A stretch of DNA of 64,000 nt from a bacterium (GCA_020350885.1 CP070727.1:3178051-3242050); one strand, 5' to 3'; shown: positions 26,312 to 35,890, numbered from the stretch's first letter. A program made the numbers and translations. The notes: generated from the letters alone by a model not told the origin.

Positions 26312-27199
26312 TTACGCCGATTGGATGCTCTGGAGCTTACGAATCGTCTTACGCATCCAGTCGGCCTGTTCGGTGTGGCGAATGCAGGTGCCGGCATTCT
26401 CGGCGAAGACTCGAAGCGCTCTCAAGTCTTCCTGATCGTAATCGACTTTCGGATTGCGTGTGCTCACGTTGAGCACACCGATCAATTCATCCCGTACGAT
26501 GATCGGCACGACCATGGCCGAGAGCGAGTGAGCGTTTTTCAGGTTTAATCCCGGATACTTATCTGTGTTGCAGTTGCGGTCCAGGAGGAGTGCTTCGCGA
26601 TGCTCCGCCGCCCAGCCCGCGATCCCTTCACCGATTTTTTGGCGCGAGCCGAGAACGCCATCCCCCGCTGCACCGCCTGTGGAGCGCACGATCAGTTCCC
26701 GTGAGAGCTTTTGATATATCATGAGAGAGGCCCTCTCGCAGGTGAAGGCATCCACGCAGGTTCTCGTGATGTGATCGAAGACCTCCTGGAGGTCTGTCTG
26801 GCATCCCATCTTCCGGCTCACGTTGAAGAGGGCGAGCAGGCGGATGTAGTGGCGGCGGGTGCGCTCGTTGGACTCATCCTGCACATGCACGAGTTCCTGG
26901 TGGATACGTGCGATCTTGCCTTGCTGCTTCGTAAGGTAGATGACGAAGACGATGACCGTGATCGATAATCCGACAATCAGCACCAGGTCCGTCTTGACCC
27001 ATGGCCATGGATTGACGATTCGTTCGCTCAGAAGGGGTGGGAGGGCGGTACTCAGACCGATGGTGGTGAGTAGGGTCATTCCCGCAAGAAAGAACCAGTT
27101 CCTCCATGTGAGGCGTCGCAAGCTGCGATCTTTCTTCACGGTACTATTTTCCCTGGCACTCGTCCCATTCTCACGTGCCTCTTTCATGGATTCATACAT
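26312..27199 (-). CDS. Membrane-anchored GAF-domain protein
   Basis: A 295-residue sensor-like protein. Two membrane helices (residues ~33-55 and ~68-90) are followed by a coiled coil (QQGKIARIHQELVHVQDESN) and a GAF domain (~115-280: QEVFDHI, CERASLMIYQ, KIGEGIAGWAAEHREALLL, VVPIIVRDELIGVLNVS, LRVFAENAG). No output domain (kinase, GGDEF, phosphatase) follows, so it would signal through a partner or be a regulatory fragment. The ligand is unknown. Start at 27199; shorter starts within the Arg/Lys-rich N-terminus are possible. Confidence 0.82.
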   Translation of the reverse strand: MYESMKEARENGTSARENSTVKKDRSLRRLTWRNWFFLAGMTLLTTIGLSTALPPLLSERIVNPWPWVKTDLVLIVGLSITVIVFVIYLTKQQGKIARIHQELVHVQDESNERTRRHYIRLLALFNVSRKMGCQTDLQEVFDHITRTCVDAFTCERASLMIYQKLSRELIVRSTGGAAGDGVLGSRQKIGEGIAGWAAEHREALLLDRNCNTDKYPGLNLKNAHSLSAMVVPIIVRDELIGVLNVSTRNPKVDYDQEDLRALRVFAENAGTCIRHTEQADWMRKTIRKLQSIQSA

Positions 27200-27543
27200 C
27201 TGTCATTCTCAATAGGTGTAAGTATGCAACTTCTTTTCTATTAATTCGTTACGCTGGAATCTTTACCGGTTCAGTGCTGTATGAATAGGTTACGAACCCA
27301 TAATCGTTCCAGATTAAGAAATCCCGCAATCATCATGCCAGAGATACGGGGAGGTCAAAAAGTAGGTGGTTATACCTATAGCCTGTGAAATGAAGCGGTT
27401 ACAGTGGATTGGACAGCACATTACCCAATGATGCCCCTCTTCATGTTGGAAGAAGCAGATATATCTGATATGATGCAGCCGTGTGTGGTGCCCGACATGG
27501 CCGGGCGCTCCGGCACCCCGCAGGACACGTCCGGACCACTGGG
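27200..27543. other. Intergenic region upstream of the ecfT repeats
   Basis: Non-coding stretch between the GAF gene and the repeat array before ecfT. The left part is AT-rich and must hold the GAF-gene promoter; the right part is GC-rich. I found no conserved riboswitch core although one would be plausible before an ECF component. Confidence 0.35.
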
Positions 27544-27639
27544 ATTGATGTGGTAGCCGGGCGTGGTAGTGCGAAATCGATGTGATTGCCGGGTGTGATG
27601 GCGTCATATCCATGAGAATGCCGTGCGTGGTTGCGCCGC
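27544..27639. repeat. Three degenerate 32-bp tandem repeats before ecfT
   Basis: Units start exactly 32 bp apart at 27544, 27576 and 27608. Each has the pattern AT-x2-ATG-x6-TGCCGxGxGTGxTxG (core GATGTG and TGCCGGG). They have diverged considerably, so they look old. They end 28 nt before the ecfT start and contain no gene. Confidence 0.6.
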
Positions 27640-27667
27640 TCCACATTTCGGGATTGGGAGAAAGACG

Positions 27668-28426
27668 GTGCAGGTTCCAAAGTTGCAGTACACCGGTGGG
27701 ACTTCGCTGCTCCACCGTCTCATGCCGCTAACGAAGGTAGTAACATTCACGCTCCTGATCGTTGCGGTGTTTCTCATAGGGCACTGGCTCTGTACATGCT
27801 CGGTTGCCGTACTTCTCGTCGTTCTCCACCTCGGCAGCGGATTGGGTCATGGACGGCTCGTACGCCTGCTACGCCCCCTGCCGATCTTCATCCTCCTGAT
27901 CGTCCTCGCACATATCCTGCTGGTACGTGAAAGCGGCTCCATCCTGGGTGATACACTTCGGGGGCTTCACCAGAGCCTCAAGGTAGTCGATACAGTCGTA
28001 GCAGTGGGTGTCTTTCTGGCTGTGACCGACCCGCTGGATCTCTCGGACTCGCTTCTGCGTCTCCTGTACCCGCTCCGGCGCATCGGGCTCAAGGTGGGAG
28101 AGCTTTCCCTTGTCGTTATGATTGTCTTCAGCTTCCTGCCACTCGTGGCCGAGGAGGCTGAACGCCTGAGGAACGCACAGCTTGTCCGGTGTGGATTCAG
28201 ATGGAAGGGGATTGCCGGGGCTCGGGATGTCGTACCACTCGTTGCGCCACTCGTGATCGGCATCCTCAGGCGGTCCGAGGAGATGGAACTTTCACTTATT
28301 GCGCGATGTTATACTCCAGGGAGATCCCGGGCCACAAGTGTCCGGCTCCGCTGGGGTTTGGCGGATACCGCTGTGTGTGCGGCGAGTGTGATTGCTTTTG
28401 TAATCGCTTTATATGCAAAACGTTAA
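27668..28426 (+). CDS. ecfT: Energy-coupling factor transporter transmembrane protein (EcfT/CbiQ)
   Basis: A 252-residue membrane protein from GTG 27668 (GGGAG 27654-27658). It has about five helices and the two coupling motifs of the family: A-E-E-A-E-R-L-R-N-A-Q-x-x-R-G/C (near 165) and R-R-S-E-E-M-E-L-S-L-I-A-R-C (near 205). EcfT links the two ATPases to substrate-binding S subunits in vitamin or metal importers. No EcfA ATPase gene is adjacent. The gene overlaps truA by 14 nt; in Firmicutes ecfT-truA are also neighbours, but after ecfA1A2. Confidence 0.88.
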   Translation: MQVPKLQYTGGTSLLHRLMPLTKVVTFTLLIVAVFLIGHWLCTCSVAVLLVVLHLGSGLGHGRLVRLLRPLPIFILLIVLAHILLVRESGSILGDTLRGLHQSLKVVDTVVAVGVFLAVTDPLDLSDSLLRLLYPLRRIGLKVGELSLVVMIVFSFLPLVAEEAERLRNAQLVRCGFRWKGIAGARDVVPLVAPLVIGILRRSEEMELSLIARCYTPGRSRATSVRLRWGLADTAVCAASVIAFVIALYAKR

Positions 28427-29135
28427 GCTGATACTCGAGTACGATGGAGGGGGTTTTTCGGGGTGGCAGGTACAGCCGGACCGGCGAACCGTTCAGGGTG
28501 AGCTCTATAGTGTGTTCCGGGAGCTGAGCACCTGCGAGGTCAAGATCGTCGGGGCCGGCAGGACCGATGCGGGCGTTCATGCCGCGGCTCAGGCGGCGAA
28601 TGCGTTGTTGGAGACGAAGCTCGGCCTGGATGAGCTGATGCGGGCGGTGAATGCGAAGCTCCCGCCCGATATTCGGGTCAAGAGGCTCGAGGAAGTTCCC
28701 CTGCATTTCAACGCCCGTTTCGACGCACGAAGCCGCACATACCGCTATATCTTCATCCGCCGTCCGACCGCCCTGTGGCGTGACTATTTCTATTTCGCCG
28801 CAGGCGAGCTGGATATCGCAGCGATGCGGCAGGCCGTAAGCCGCCTCGTCGGTGAGCACGATTTCGCTGCCTTTGCATCAGCTTCGGATGAACGCACCGG
28901 CACGCGATGCAGGGTCATTCGCGCCGAGATCAGTGACACCTATCCGTTGCTGAGTTTTTCGATTACGGCCGATCATTTTCTGCATACGATGGTTCGCTCA
29001 CTCGCCGGCACCCTGCTCGAGATTGCCCGGGGCCGGGCGGGTGACATCGAAGAGATCATCGGGGCGAGGGACCGCAGCGCCGTCGGCAAGGTGCTCCCCC
29101 CGCACGCCCTCTATCTCATGGGGGTCGAATACTGA
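28413..29135 (+). CDS. truA: tRNA pseudouridine(38-40) synthase
   Basis: A 240-residue enzyme modifying uridines 38, 39 and 40 in tRNA anticodon arms. The N-terminal Y-D-G-x-x-F-x-G-W-Q (residues 10-19) and the catalytic Asp52 in GAGRTDAGVHA are present. Later motifs R-x-Y-x-Y (RTYRYIF) and F-L-H-x-M-V-R-x-L-x-G-T-L also fit. Normal length. The first codons overlap ecfT, so they are co-translated. A 21-bp repeat begins at its stop codon. Confidence 0.95.
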   Translation: MQNVKLILEYDGGGFSGWQVQPDRRTVQGELYSVFRELSTCEVKIVGAGRTDAGVHAAAQAANALLETKLGLDELMRAVNAKLPPDIRVKRLEEVPLHFNARFDARSRTYRYIFIRRPTALWRDYFYFAAGELDIAAMRQAVSRLVGEHDFAAFASASDERTGTRCRVIRAEISDTYPLLSFSITADHFLHTMVRSLAGTLLEIARGRAGDIEEIIGARDRSAVGKVLPPHALYLMGVEY

Positions 29136-29182
29136 GCCGGCGGAGTCGGTTGCCGAACCAACGGAGTCGAATGCCGTGCCGA
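29120..29182. repeat. 21-bp tandem repeat spanning the truA stop
   Basis: Units at 29120-29140, 29141-29161 and 29162-29182, sharing GGxGTCGAATxCxGxGCCG. The first unit (15 of 21 matches to the third) contains the TGA stop of truA. As with pcm, the tandem array grows outward from a gene end. Confidence 0.55.
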
Positions 29183-29320
29183 TCCGTTGCGTTGCGGGAA
29201 ACAGGCCGATAAAAAGCTCGCGGCGGGATGAATAGTATTGAGGGTTCAAATCTATCTTTGTATACTAATGTTTTCTTTGATTATTACCCGATACGGATTG
29301 AACGGAGACAAGGAGGCTTC

Positions 29321-29974
29321 ATGAAATTCTTCATCGACACAGCCAATGTAGAGGAGATCCGGGAAGCTGCGACGATGGGTGTTCTCGACGGTGTGACGAC
29401 GAACCCCACACTGCTGTCGAGGGAAGCGGGGAAGGGCTTCTACAGAGAGATCCTCAAGGAGATCTGTTCTATCGTGCCCGGTCCCGTGAGCGCCGAGGTC
29501 GTTTCCCTCGACGCCGAGGGCATGGTGCGGGAAGGAAAAGAGCTCTGCAAGATTGCCGACAACATCATCATCAAGGTTCCTTGTATTCGTGAAGGTGTCA
29601 AAGCGATCGGGATGTTCAAAAAGGAAGGCATTCAGACGAATGCAACCCTGTGTTTCTCACCGAACCAGGGATTGCTGGTCGCCAAGGCGGGAGCCACGTT
29701 CGTGAGCCCCTTCGTGGGAAGGATCGATGACGTTGGAAATCCCGGGATGGAGCTCGTTCGCGATCTCGTTACGATATACAACAACTACTCCATGGCAACA
29801 CAGATCATCGTCTCGAGCGTTCGACATTCGCAGCACGTCTATGAGGCGGCGATGATGGGGGCCGATGTGGTGACGATACCCTTCAAGGTCATCGAGCAGC
29901 TCATCAGACATCCGCTGACGGATGTCGGCATAGAGAAATTCCTGGCCGACTGGGACAAGGTCGAAAAGGATTAG
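29321..29974 (+). CDS. tal: Transaldolase, TalC/FSA type
   Basis: A 217-residue aldolase from ATG 29321 (AGGAGG 29311-29316). The short (about 215-220) MipB/TalC form begins [13 protein letters not shown], has T-T-N-P-T at 26-30, and the Schiff-base Lys85 in NIIIKVP. It moves a dihydroxyacetone unit between sugar phosphates, linking glycolysis and the non-oxidative pentose phosphate route, supplying erythrose-4-P and ribose-5-P; the latter suits the purine operon downstream. Fructose-6-P aldolase cannot be excluded by sequence alone. Confidence 0.92.
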   Translation: MKFFIDTANVEEIREAATMGVLDGVTTNPTLLSREAGKGFYREILKEICSIVPGPVSAEVVSLDAEGMVREGKELCKIADNIIIKVPCIREGVKAIGMFKKEGIQTNATLCFSPNQGLLVAKAGATFVSPFVGRIDDVGNPGMELVRDLVTIYNNYSMATQIIVSSVRHSQHVYEAAMMGADVVTIPFKVIEQLIRHPLTDVGIEKFLADWDKVEKD

Positions 29975-30003
29975 ACCATCTTCACCGATCGAGGTCAGCC
30001 GTC

Positions 30004-31203
30004 ATGAAACAATTCGTATCAAGATGGGAGCGGGCAGCGCCGTACTTCTTCGGTATCCTGTTCGGCCTCTCGGTGGCCCTCCTGGTCGTTTCCATCATCA
30101 TGTTCAGGCGTGCCAACGAGCGCTTACCCTTCCTGCCGCCGGCACAGACGACGGGCGGGTCCGGGCAGGTGGAGGAGGAACGGAGCGGTGCGATCGTCGC
30201 TGCGACGCGCAGTGTGAGCCCCGCGGTTGTATCCGTCAACGCGCTTCAGACGAAGCTCGTCCAGACCTACCCGACGTTGAGCTACCGGTGGTTTGAGCGG
30301 TTCTTCTTCGATCGCAGCATTCCACGGCTTCAGAAAAGGGAGTATTCGACCCTCGGCTCGGGTGTGATCGTGAATCCCGAGGGTTATGTCCTCACGAACG
30401 AACATGTCATTCGGGATGCCGAACGGGTCTTTGTGACCCTGAACGACGGCTCCGGGCTCGATGCAACCGTCGTGGGTGCGGCCACCGAATTCGATCTTGC
30501 ATTGCTCAAGATCGAGGGGGAAAACCTTCCCTTCGCCGCACTGGGCAACTCGGACAACCTCGAGATCGGTGAATGGGTGATCGCGATCGGCAGCCCCTTC
30601 GGCCATCTCCTCAACGATACGCAGCCCACGGTGACGGTCGGTGTCGTCAGTGCCCTCGATCGGGATGTGAAGTCGAGTCCTGATGCGCAGGGCGTCTTCA
30701 AGAATATGATCCAGACGGATGCTGCGATCAATCCCGGCAACAGTGGCGGCCCCCTCGTCTCGAGCACAGGACAGGTTGTCGGCATCAATACCTTTATCTT
30801 CTCCACAGGCGACGGCAGCAACCTCGGGATGGGATTTGCCATACCGATCAATACGGCAAAGATGGTGATCGATGAGTTCATCCACTTCGGGCACGTGCGG
30901 GGCGTGTGGACCGGCCTCGAGGTCCGGGAATTGACGCAGGAGCTCGCTCAGGTACTGAATATCGAGTTCAACTCCGGCCTCTTCATCGATCGGATCTTCG
31001 AGGACAGCCCTGCCGAAGAGGCGGGGCTCGAGGTCGGCGATATCATTGTCGAGGTCAACGGGATCAGGGTGCAGAACGTCAAGCAGGCGAACAGATCGAT
31101 ATTCGGACTTCGGGTCGGTGACCGGCTGAACCTCATCATCCTGCGGAATGGGAATCAGATGTCCGTAGTGCTCACGCTTGCGGAACGACCGAAGCGTGCA
31201 TAG
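30004..31203 (+). CDS. HtrA/DegQ-family trypsin-like serine protease with one PDZ domain
   Basis: A 399-residue periplasmic, membrane-anchored protease. One helix at residues ~14-35 anchors it. The protease domain (~65-295) has the complete triad His134 (TNEHVI), Asp164 (TEFDLALLK) and Ser247 (GNSGGPL). A single PDZ domain follows (SPAEEAGLEVGDIIVEVNG). One PDZ and an anchor resemble DegS or YycK-type more than DegP. It handles misfolded envelope proteins or regulates signalling. Start ATG 30004, 30 nt after the transaldolase gene. Confidence 0.93.
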   Translation: MKQFVSRWERAAPYFFGILFGLSVALLVVSIIMFRRANERLPFLPPAQTTGGSGQVEEERSGAIVAATRSVSPAVVSVNALQTKLVQTYPTLSYRWFERFFFDRSIPRLQKREYSTLGSGVIVNPEGYVLTNEHVIRDAERVFVTLNDGSGLDATVVGAATEFDLALLKIEGENLPFAALGNSDNLEIGEWVIAIGSPFGHLLNDTQPTVTVGVVSALDRDVKSSPDAQGVFKNMIQTDAAINPGNSGGPLVSSTGQVVGINTFIFSTGDGSNLGMGFAIPINTAKMVIDEFIHFGHVRGVWTGLEVRELTQELAQVLNIEFNSGLFIDRIFEDSPAEEAGLEVGDIIVEVNGIRVQNVKQANRSIFGLRVGDRLNLIILRNGNQMSVVLTLAERPKRA

Positions 31204-31239
31204 GATCCCGTCAAAAGTGTATTCCAGGGGAGGTATCAT

Positions 31240-32556
31240 TTGATTCCGAGATATACACTGCCGGAATGTAAAGAGATCTGGTCGGACGAGAATAAATTCG
31301 ATCTGTGGCAGGAGGTGGAAGTCCTCTACTGCGAGGGGATGGCCAAGTACGGCCTCATCCCGAAGCGGGCCGCCCGTGAGATCCGGTCCCGAGCCGGATA
31401 CAACATAAGGCGCGTGCATGAGATCGAGAAGAAAACACGTCACGACGTCGTTGCGTTCCTGACCGATATGGCGAACCGGATCGGGCCCTCGGGACGATAC
31501 CTCCACATGGGGATGACGAGCTCAGATCTCCTCGATACGGTACTCGCATGCCAGCTTCGCGCTGCCGGCCTGGTGATCCTGAGAAAGCTCAAGAGGATGC
31601 GGACGATCCTCAAACGGCAGGCCGTACGGTACAAGCATGTCCCGATGGTCGGAAGAACCCACGGCATCCATGCCGAGCCCATCACATTCGGACTCAAGTT
31701 GCTCGTCTGGTATGCGGAGATCGTGCGGAATATCTCACGCCTCGAGCGGGCGATAGAGGAGGTCTCGGTCGGAAAGATCACCGGGGCCGTCGGAACCATG
31801 ACGCACATCGATCACCGGGTCGAGCGGTTCGTGATGCAGAAGCTCGGACTCAAGACGGAGTCGGTCACCACACAGATCATCCAGCGCGACCGTCATGCGG
31901 CCTTCCTGGCGACACTCGCCGTAATCGGCGCTTCGCTGGAAAAGATGGCCATCGAGATACGCGGCCTCCAGCGGACCGACATCGGGGAGGCCGAGGAGCC
32001 CTTCACGATCGGGCAGAAGGGATCGAGCGCGATGCCCCACAAGAGGAACCCGATCCTGTCGGAGCGGATCAGCGGGATGGCCCGCCTGTTACGTTCGAAT
32101 GCACTCGCAGCATTGGAGAACGTGGCCCTGTGGCATGAACGGGATATCAGCCACTCATCGGTGGAACGAATCATACTGCCGGATTCGACGATGCTGCTCG
32201 CATACATGTGTGAAAAGTTCAACTGGATCGTCGAGAACCTGCGTGTGAATAGAAAGGTGATGGCCGCCAACCTCGAACGCACGGGGGGGCTTGTCTTCTC
32301 ACAGCATCTCCTGCTCGCCCTTATCGGGAAGGGTCTCTCCCGGGATCGGGCCTACCGCATCGTACAGTCGGCGGCCATGAAGAGCATACAGGGGGGTGTG
32401 AGTTTCAGGGAGTCCGTGGTGGGTGATGGGACGATCGGGTGGCACCTGTCGGAAAAAGAGGTCAACGATATATTCGATCTCGAGAAGCACCTCGGGCGGG
32501 TCGACTTCATTTTCAGCAGGGTCCTATCGGGAAGGGGACGGCCCAGGAAACGCTGA
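31240..32556 (+). CDS. purB: Adenylosuccinate lyase
   Basis: A 438-residue enzyme cleaving SAICAR and adenylosuccinate to release fumarate. It starts at TTG 31240 with GGGGAGG 6 nt before. Conserved parts: MTSSDLLDTVLA, VGRTHGIHAEP, and the fumarase-superfamily signature GSSAMPHKRNP (catalytic loop Ser). It heads the purine operon purB-purL-purQ-purS-like-purF. The fumarate it makes could feed the fumarase at 59-60.5 kb. Confidence 0.95.
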   Translation: MIPRYTLPECKEIWSDENKFDLWQEVEVLYCEGMAKYGLIPKRAAREIRSRAGYNIRRVHEIEKKTRHDVVAFLTDMANRIGPSGRYLHMGMTSSDLLDTVLACQLRAAGLVILRKLKRMRTILKRQAVRYKHVPMVGRTHGIHAEPITFGLKLLVWYAEIVRNISRLERAIEEVSVGKITGAVGTMTHIDHRVERFVMQKLGLKTESVTTQIIQRDRHAAFLATLAVIGASLEKMAIEIRGLQRTDIGEAEEPFTIGQKGSSAMPHKRNPILSERISGMARLLRSNALAALENVALWHERDISHSSVERIILPDSTMLLAYMCEKFNWIVENLRVNRKVMAANLERTGGLVFSQHLLLALIGKGLSRDRAYRIVQSAAMKSIQGGVSFRESVVGDGTIGWHLSEKEVNDIFDLEKHLGRVDFIFSRVLSGRGRPRKR

Positions 32557-32585
32557 CGGATTATTCCGCGGCTGCAACCGGGCGA

Positions 32586-34970
32586 ATGAAAGGATCATTG
32601 AGATTGCTGCAGGGGACGGTTTCGATAGAGGGACAGGCCGATGACCTGGTGGCCGGAGATCTCACCCGGCACGGCCTCAACCTGACCGTGGCCGAAGCAC
32701 GGCGTATCACGGAGCTTCTCGGCCGTGATCCCACGGTTGTCGAGCTTACCATCTTCAATACGATGTGGAGCGAGCACTGCAGCTACAAGAGCAGCCGGAA
32801 GATACTGCGGGAGCTGCTGCCGACCGATGCCCCGAATGTCGTGCTCGGTCCCGGGGAGGATGCCGGCATTGTCCGGTTCGCCGAGGCCGAGGACGGTGAC
32901 TGGTACTGTTTCGTCATCGCACACGAGAGCCACAATCATCCCTCCCAGGTTCTGCCCGTCGAGGGTGCCGCCACGGGGATCGGCGGCATCGTGCGCGATG
33001 TATACTGCATGGGCGCCGATGTTGTCGGTGTGCTCGATCCGTTGCGTTTCGGTGATCCGGCGGGCCCGAGCGGGCCACAGGTGATCTCGATCGCTCGGGG
33101 GGTCGTCGAGGGGATCGCCCAGTACGGAAATGCCCTCGGTGTACCGAATCTGGGAGGCGATATCGTCTTCGATGGGGGCTACGACGAGAACTGCCTGGTG
33201 AATGTGGTGGCCGTCGGTGTCGTGAAGGAATCTCAAATCCTCAGGAGCCGTGTCCCACCACAAGCCGAGGATACGCCGTACCGGTTGATTCTCGTCGGTA
33301 AGCCGACGGACGACTCGGGTTTCGGCGGTGCGGCGTTCGCATCTGAGGATCTCGCCGGGGAGGAGGAGGCGAACCGTGGCGCCGTGCAGGTGCCCGATCC
33401 CTTTCTCAAGCGTGTACTCACGGAGGCGAACAAACGGGTCCTGGAGCTCGCCAGGCGGCGGGGAGCCACAATCGGCTTCAAGGATCTCGGGGCCGGCGGT
33501 ATATCCTGCGTCACCTCGGAGATGGCACATGCAGGCGGATTCGGCGTGCGGATCGATCTCGACCGGGTCAATCTCGCTCCCGGACACTTTCCGCCGGCGG
33601 TGATCTCGTGTTCCGAGACACAGGAGCGTTACTGTCTGGCGGTTCCCGGGGAGATCGTCGATGAGGTGCTCGCGATCTACAACGATGATTTCGAGCTTCC
33701 CCATCTCTACCATGGAGCGGGTGCGTTCGTGATCGGGGAAGTGACACGGGAAACGAATTACCGCATCGAGAGCAAGGGCGAGGTGGTGTGCGATGCGCCG
33801 GTCGATGTCATCACGACCGGCATTTCCTACGAACGCGCCCGTCAGCCCCGCCGGCTTCTCTTCGAGGAGCCGGAACTCGACCCGGGCCGTTCGCTTCACG
33901 ACGATTTCCTGGCGATGCTTGCCTCACCCAATCTCGCCTCGAAGAACTACGTGTACAAACGGTACGACTCCGAGGTTCAGGGACGGGCCGTCCTCAGGCC
34001 CGGTGAAGCGGATGCGGGTGTGATCGCACCACTTCCAGGCCGCTCCGTAGGTCTAGCCTTCTCGGTGGACGGAAATCCCTTCTACGGCGTTATCGATCCC
34101 TACCAGGGTGGTGCCCTCGCCGTCTGTGAGGCCGCCCGGAACGTCGCCGCCGTCGGTGCGGTGCCCGCAACGATCACCGATTGCCTGAACTACGGAAATC
34201 CGGAGGTCGAGGAGGTCTTCTGGGAGTTCGCCGAGGGTGTGCGGGGGATTGGGGATGCATGCCGCGGTATCGGACTCATCACTCACGAGGGGAGCCCCAT
34301 CCCCGTGGTTTCGGGGAACGTCAGTTTTTACAACCAGGGTGAGAGCGGGAAGGCGATTCCCCCCTCTCCCATCATAGCGTGTGTTGGAATAGTCGAGGAT
34401 TACTCGAAGTGCAGGTCGATCCGGTGGAAGGATGAGGGGGATACCCTCTACCTCATCGGGGAGCCCCTGGACGAGCTGGGTGGCAGTGAATACTACCGGA
34501 CCATTTACCGTACTTTCGGTGCGAATGTGCCGCAGGCCGATTTCATACGCCAGCGGCGACTGATCAAAGCCGTAGTCGAGATGCACTCTCTCGGGTGGGT
34601 CCTGGCCTGCCACGATGTCGGCCAGGGGGGATTGCTTACGACACTTGCCGAAATGGCGATGGGTGGTGGTGGGGGGGAACTGGGATTCACGCTGGAGCTC
34701 GGTGAGATCCCCTCGGGGCTTCCACCGGAGAAGTTCCTCTTCTCCGAGTCTGGTGCATTCGTTCTGGAGCTGCCTCCGGGCCTCGAGCGCGAGGTCCTTG
34801 CCCTGTGCACACGGAATGGTGTGAAGCTCTACAAGCTCGGATCTCTCGTCTCTCATCCCCGTCTCGAGGTGCTCTCGGGAGGGAGCCGGTGCGCAGTGTG
34901 GGGGCTCGATGAGCTGGAGCGGGCCTTCCTCGGCGGTTGCCGCGGTATCTTCGGGTTGGGGGAGGTGTAG
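32586..34970 (+). CDS. purL: Phosphoribosylformylglycinamidine synthase, PurL subunit
   Basis: A 794-residue synthetase that makes FGAM from FGAR and ammonia. It is the small (purLQS-type) form, lacking the fused glutaminase. Motifs: MWSEHCSYKSS, AHESHNHPSQV with the ATP/substrate residues, GGIVRDV, and VSGNVSFYNQ. ATG 32586 is used, 29 nt after purB; its ribosome site is weak, so a nearby alternative is possible. Residues 1-20 (SLRLLQGTVS...) fit none of the usual PurL starts precisely. Confidence 0.94.
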   Translation: MKGSLRLLQGTVSIEGQADDLVAGDLTRHGLNLTVAEARRITELLGRDPTVVELTIFNTMWSEHCSYKSSRKILRELLPTDAPNVVLGPGEDAGIVRFAEAEDGDWYCFVIAHESHNHPSQVLPVEGAATGIGGIVRDVYCMGADVVGVLDPLRFGDPAGPSGPQVISIARGVVEGIAQYGNALGVPNLGGDIVFDGGYDENCLVNVVAVGVVKESQILRSRVPPQAEDTPYRLILVGKPTDDSGFGGAAFASEDLAGEEEANRGAVQVPDPFLKRVLTEANKRVLELARRRGATIGFKDLGAGGISCVTSEMAHAGGFGVRIDLDRVNLAPGHFPPAVISCSETQERYCLAVPGEIVDEVLAIYNDDFELPHLYHGAGAFVIGEVTRETNYRIESKGEVVCDAPVDVITTGISYERARQPRRLLFEEPELDPGRSLHDDFLAMLASPNLASKNYVYKRYDSEVQGRAVLRPGEADAGVIAPLPGRSVGLAFSVDGNPFYGVIDPYQGGALAVCEAARNVAAVGAVPATITDCLNYGNPEVEEVFWEFAEGVRGIGDACRGIGLITHEGSPIPVVSGNVSFYNQGESGKAIPPSPIIACVGIVEDYSKCRSIRWKDEGDTLYLIGEPLDELGGSEYYRTIYRTFGANVPQADFIRQRRLIKAVVEMHSLGWVLACHDVGQGGLLTTLAEMAMGGGGGELGFTLELGEIPSGLPPEKFLFSESGAFVLELPPGLEREVLALCTRNGVKLYKLGSLVSHPRLEVLSGGSRCAVWGLDELERAFLGGCRGIFGLGEV

Positions 34971-35071
34971 TCTGTCGTGTGTCGCAAGGTCTTCCATGAA
35001 TGCGGAAACCGGAGCGCGGATGCGGCAGACGGTGAGTGTGGGGTCATGGTGGGTGTGTGAAAGGAGTGCCG

Positions 35072-35890
35072 GTGACTGAGACCTTTGCAGGCAAGGTTGC
35101 TATCGTTCAGTTCCCGGGTGTGAACTGCGAATACGAAACCGCCGCGGCCGTCGAGGCCGTTGGAGCCGAGGCGGGATTGTTCCGATGGAATGAGGATCCG
35201 GGCCGTCTCGAGGACAGCCTTGCCATCATCCTGCCGGGGGGTTTTTCATACCAGGATCGTATCAGAGCGGGTGTCGTGGCCGCCAAGGACCGGGTCATGG
35301 ACAAGGTGGCCGAGCTCGCTCTCGCCGGTAGGCCGGTACTCGGAGTGTGCAACGGTGCACAGGTGCTGGTCGAGTCGGGCATGATTCCGGGGATTCACTG
35401 GGAACGGATCGATCTGGCGCTCGCGCCCAACATCATGACGGACCGGGAAGGCTACTTCTGCACCTGGGTGCATCTCAGGTGCGAGGAGAGCGGCTGTGTC
35501 TGGACCCGCCGCTTCTCAATCGGCTCGGTGCTGCCGGTACCGGTCGCCCATGCAGAGGGCCGCTTCGTAACGGAGGATGCCGGGGTTCTCGCCGACATGC
35601 GAGACAACAACCAGATAGTCCTGCGGTATTGCGACAGCGGCGGGACGGTCGAGGATGTCTTCCCCGTCAATCCCAACGGATCGGTTGAGAACATTGCGGG
35701 GATTTGTAATAAGGAAGGGAATGTGCTCGCAATGATGCCACACCCCGAGCGTGCGACGTGGCTCAGGCAGATCCCGGAGGATCTTGCAGGCGCCTGGGGG
35801 CGGAAACGGCGTCTGGCGGCGGGGCGTGCCGACACAATGGAAGGGGAAGGACCGGGACGGGCGTTCTTCACCTCCCTGATCGGCACGTGA
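35072..35890 (+). CDS. purQ: Phosphoribosylformylglycinamidine synthase, PurQ glutaminase
   Basis: A 272-residue class I glutamine amidotransferase from GTG 35072 (AAGGAG with 5 nt spacing). It supplies ammonia to PurL. The nucleophile is Cys93 (GVCNGAQVL), and the His/Glu pair is in MMPHPERA near 230. The N-terminal VAIVQFPGVNCEYE and FSYQDRIRAG motifs are typical. At 272 residues it is longer than many PurQ (about 225-230), like archaeal and some FCB versions. The 101-nt gap to purL is unusually long for this operon. Confidence 0.94.
   Translation: MTETFAGKVAIVQFPGVNCEYETAAAVEAVGAEAGLFRWNEDPGRLEDSLAIILPGGFSYQDRIRAGVVAAKDRVMDKVAELALAGRPVLGVCNGAQVLVESGMIPGIHWERIDLALAPNIMTDREGYFCTWVHLRCEESGCVWTRRFSIGSVLPVPVAHAEGRFVTEDAGVLADMRDNNQIVLRYCDSGGTVEDVFPVNPNGSVENIAGICNKEGNVLAMMPHPERATWLRQIPEDLAGAWGRKRRLAAGRADTMEGEGPGRAFFTSLIGT

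Noticed and set aside
30124..31506. 460-codon antisense frame over htrA and purB
   Set aside because: Mirror of GC-rich coding; the plus-strand proteins have complete catalytic motifs. The same applies to long antisense frames at 7417-8622, 32595-33899 and 61424-62854.
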